20,977 bases of DNA from a virus, in IMG/VR virus record IMGVR_UViG_3300032086_002109, positions 1 through 20,977 of that record. One strand, given 5' to 3'. The notes under the pieces were generated by a model. The model was not told the origin of the DNA, did not search any database, and worked only from the letters and a program-made list of their open reading frames with translations. Position numbers and translations under genes: made by a program. Shown here piece by piece: positions 19,102-20,977 of the stretch. Each line of letters opens with the position of its first letter. Positions within the stretch are counted from its first letter, which is position 1.

Positions 19102-19856
19102 TATAATAGTCCTCCTAATAATCCCATACCACCACCAAGTGCAGCTCCAAGACCACCTTGTGATAATCCACCCATTGCAAAACTTGAAGGCATCATATTA
19201 CCAAAAGCAGCTCCCATCATAGCTCCACCTGCAGCTGTTCCTAATGGATTAGCTCTAGGTGCTTGAGATATTGATTGTTGTGTAGGCAATCCAAATGCTA
19301 TAGGTGCAGCAGTATTGTAATATTGTTGCAATGCCATTTGAGGTGCCATTTGTTGTTGTCTTTGAATATCTTCTAAAGCTCCACCAACTGCAGTTAAACT
19401 AGGTACTTGTTGAGCTGTAGATAATTGTCTAGCTCTTTCTCTTTCTAATTGTCCAAATGCATAAGGTAATGCTTTTTCTGCAACTTGAGCAGTTACAGCT
19501 TGTTGTGCCATAGGACTAGTAGGTGTTCTACCAGCACCAGAAAATTGACCTGCAACATTAGAATATACGTCAGAAGCAGCTTGACTAATCAAAGGAGATA
19601 AAAAAGGATTAGAGTATTGTCCTTGTATAGTTCCTAATATTTGTTGGTTAGCAGCTTGAGCTATTTGCTCTTGTGCTGATAAACCTTGCATTGTTTGTGT
19701 TGTTGGTGCTACATATCCTGCAGCACCTGGACCTTGTCCATAAATAGTACTTGCCTCAGATAAAATCTGACCTAAAGCTGGTTCAGCTGGGGCATATGGT
19801 TGTGTAGTAGTAGTTGCAGTTCCTGAATTACCACCACCTCCTCCTCCAAATGACAT
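19101..19856 (-). CDS. Gly/Gln/Ala-rich podoviral virion protein (251 aa)
   Basis: A 251-residue protein: a Gly-rich start, then AEPALGQILSEASTIYGQGP (about 24-43), GLSAQEQIAQAANQQI, FLSPLISQAASDVYSNVAGQ, FSGAGRTPTSP, and ALPYAFGQLERERARQLSTA, ending in a Gly/Ala/Met-rich tail (GGAMMGAAFGNMMPSS). The order 'ILxxA...Y...G.., GxGRxxS, Y..ER..QL..A' resembles a common podoviral internal-virion family, from memory. Likely part of the ejected DNA-transfer machinery. It starts 3 nt after the preceding gene's stop. Confidence 0.65.
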   Translation of the reverse strand: MSFGGGGGGNSGTATTTTQPYAPAEPALGQILSEASTIYGQGPGAAGYVAPTTQTMQGLSAQEQIAQAANQQILGTIQGQYSNPFLSPLISQAASDVYSNVAGQFSGAGRTPTSPMAQQAVTAQVAEKALPYAFGQLERERARQLSTAQQVPSLTAVGGALEDIQRQQQMAPQMALQQYYNTAAPIAFGLPTQQSISQAPRANPLGTAAGGAMMGAAFGNMMPSSFAMGGLSQGGLGAALGGGMGLLGGLL

Positions 19857-19859
19857 ATG

Positions 19860-20294
19860 TTATTTCTCCTTTTTATGTTTTTCTAATAATACATGGCTTT
19901 CTTTGTAACCATATGGTTTAAGTACACGTTTCCATCCTGGTCTTGCAACAAGCTCTAATAAATCACATTTGTTATGCCATGCAAATTCTTCAATGTTTTT
20001 TATTAAATGCTGCCATTTATCACGATATTTACCTGTCATAATTTTAATATTAAGACATCGTTGTAATGGTCTTTGTATAACTTCAGTAACAACTACACCA
20101 TACATTCTATCTTGAACATCTAGTTCGCTATCCCAAAGAAACCAAAGTTGCATTTTATCATCTTTAATCCATTTTTTAAAATGGCTTTCAGATGCATATC
20201 CATTTGATTTTGCTAAAGCATTAGCTATTAAACCTTTGCAATGTAACCAAACAGATTCAATATTTTCTTTTGGTATTTTAACCAATTCAATCAT
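19860..20294 (-). CDS. GNAT-like protein in the virion cassette (144 aa)
   Basis: A 144-residue alpha/beta protein: an N-terminal helix-rich part, beta strands (MQLWFLWDSE; MYGVVVTEVIQRPLQRCLNI), a helix (WQHLIKNIEEFAWHNKCDLL), and an arginine-containing turn (LVARPGWKRVLKPYGYKES). This layout resembles the GNAT acetyltransferase-like proteins of podoviral virion modules (for example T7 gp13), where enzyme activity is not needed. The usual acetyl-CoA motif (Q/RxxGxG/A) is not convincing, so catalysis is doubtful. Overlaps the preceding gene by 4 nt (ATGA). Confidence 0.6.
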   Translation of the reverse strand: MIELVKIPKENIESVWLHCKGLIANALAKSNGYASESHFKKWIKDDKMQLWFLWDSELDVQDRMYGVVVTEVIQRPLQRCLNIKIMTGKYRDKWQHLIKNIEEFAWHNKCDLLELVARPGWKRVLKPYGYKESHVLLEKHKKEK

Positions 20295-20629
20295 GCACTC
20301 TTTTCGTCAAATATTTCTAAAATTGAACAACTACCACTTATAGCATTAGCAGATGCTGATTCTAATCTAAAAATATCTCCTGATTCTAATACTAAAATTC
20401 CATCTGATAAGTCTTGTGAATTACCAGCACTTAAAGTGTGTTGATCTACTTGATAGTTTGTTGTTGCAGAACTATCATATAAATAACCTTTGACCACAAC
20501 ATTACCTGCTCCATAATTTGCTACATGAACATTTTTCATTAAAGCTGTTCTATTTGTAGGACAGGTATAAATATCTGTTATAGCAGTAGTAGTTAAATTA
20601 AATTGTGCGTTTTTATATATATTAGCCAT
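20291..20629 (-). CDS. Small beta-rich virion protein (112 aa)
   Basis: A 112-residue beta-sandwich-like protein: MANIYKNAQFNLTTTAITDI (1-20), YTCPTNRTALMKNVHVANYG, then alternating strands to ILVLESGDIFRLESASANAI. The pattern 'YKNA.F.LTTT..T..YTCP....ALxKxVxxxN' is typical of a small virion accessory protein in marine phages, from memory. It may decorate the head or tail. It overlaps the previous gene by 8 nt and the following one by 4 nt. Confidence 0.6.
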   Translation of the reverse strand: MANIYKNAQFNLTTTAITDIYTCPTNRTALMKNVHVANYGAGNVVVKGYLYDSSATTNYQVDQHTLSAGNSQDLSDGILVLESGDIFRLESASANAISGSCSILEIFDEKSA

Positions 20630-20927
20630 TAGGTGTATTAGGGAATACTACTGAATTAACATCTTCTATTGTAGATAATCCTTCAGTTATGTTTCTTAAT
20701 TCAGTTCTATAATTCATCCAAGAAGTTCTTTGAACATTAGTTAATGTATTATCAGACAATACTGTCCAATCAGATTCTTGTAATAATTTATTTCTTCTTT
20801 GTCTTAAATCTGCTATAGCTCTATCAAAAGCACCAACATTCCAAGCTGCTTCTTCAGCATCTCTAGCTGCTTCTTCTTCTGCTGTAAAAGGAACTATGTT
20901 CCCATTTATATTGTGATGTCTTGCCAT
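20622..20927 (-). CDS. Tail assembly chaperone-like protein (101 aa)
   Basis: A 101-residue helical, acidic protein. Residues about 35-85 read FDRAIADLRQRRNKLLQESD, WTVLSDNTLT, then WMNYRTELRNIT: the 'RRN.LL..SDWT...D..L......W..YR..LR.I' pattern known from phage tail assembly chaperone-type and tail-fibre-associated small proteins. The start at 20927 has GGAG (minus strand) about 10 nt upstream. It is the first complete gene of the late operon seen here. Confidence 0.65.
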   Translation of the reverse strand: MARHHNINGNIVPFTAEEEAARDAEEAAWNVGAFDRAIADLRQRRNKLLQESDWTVLSDNTLTNVQRTSWMNYRTELRNITEGLSTIEDVNSVVFPNTPNG

Positions 20928-20977
20928 AATTATCTATACTCCTTTGTTAAAATTTATGCAATACCATAAAGGCAAAT
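20928..20977 (-). other. Upstream spacer, end of another late gene possible
   Basis: The minus-strand spacer carries AAGGAG for the 20927 start. A frame ending in TAA at 20954-20956 (codons Gly-Ile-Ala-stop) could be the last few codons of another late gene lying beyond the window edge. Too little is present to decide. Confidence 0.3.

Noticed and set aside
1-20977. CRISPR array, IS element or tRNA gene.
   Set aside because: No regularly spaced identical repeats with spacers, no transposase, and no cloverleaf found by reading both strands.

Overview
The window looks like part of an AT-rich, tailed marine-type bacteriophage, most likely a podovirus-like phage. Genes are tiny and tightly packed, with many 1-8 nt start/stop overlaps. 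Recognisable proteins are phage proteins: a PD-(D/E)XK exonuclease-type nuclease, an SSB-like protein with an acidic tail, a DUF3310 protein, a Ref/DUF968-like HNH protein, a lysozyme-like protein, a GNAT-like virion-module protein and large ejection-type virion proteins. A host in the SAR11/alphaproteobacterial range is inference only, from base composition and protein resemblance. Terminase, portal, major capsid and DNA polymerase are not here, so this is about half a genome or less.

Layout. (1) 1-462: a noncoding, hairpin-rich block, including three hairpins whose loops are spaced exactly 30 nt apart and a 14-bp inverted repeat. (2) 463-5674, plus strand: about 20 very small genes, mostly unknown, with one XRE-type repressor-like protein (1798-2217). 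Two of these genes (1168 and 3487) are preceded by look-alike structured leaders with compensatory base changes. (3) 5761-7467, minus strand: a short control/nuclease operon, read as DnaA-domain-IV-like protein, DUF6456-like HTH protein, HNH nuclease, then two small proteins. (4) 7480-10485, plus strand: nuclease, SSB-like protein, a zinc-ribbon mini-protein, several small unknowns and DUF3310. (5) 10482-20927, minus strand: the late operon, read from right to left. It runs from tail-chaperone-like and virion genes through the ejection-type proteins (one of 1069 aa) to a lysis-like cassette (XhlA-like membrane protein, phosphoesterase, lysozyme-like protein, holin-like protein, spanin-like coiled-coil membrane protein).

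How it may work together (inference). The two divergent operons at 7467/7480 have only 12 bp between their start codons and probably form the regulatory and replication-recombination core: initiator-like and HTH proteins to the left, end-processing nuclease and ssDNA-binding protein to the right. The late operon makes the internal virion/ejection apparatus and then lysis functions. The plus-strand small-gene cluster after the structured block resembles an early host-takeover region, but almost nothing in it has an assignable function.

Four plus-strand small proteins share a short beta-strand plus A-x-x-x-(D/E)-x-A pattern. Two separate mini-genes, one per strand, encode CxxC...CxxC zinc-ribbon-like proteins. 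Several genes reported here are under 60 codons and were found by reading start/stop overlaps directly (463, 585, 1415, 2398, 3768, 3934, 4107, 5281, 8824, 9605 on plus; 11082-11246, 11622-11720, 19006-19101 on minus).
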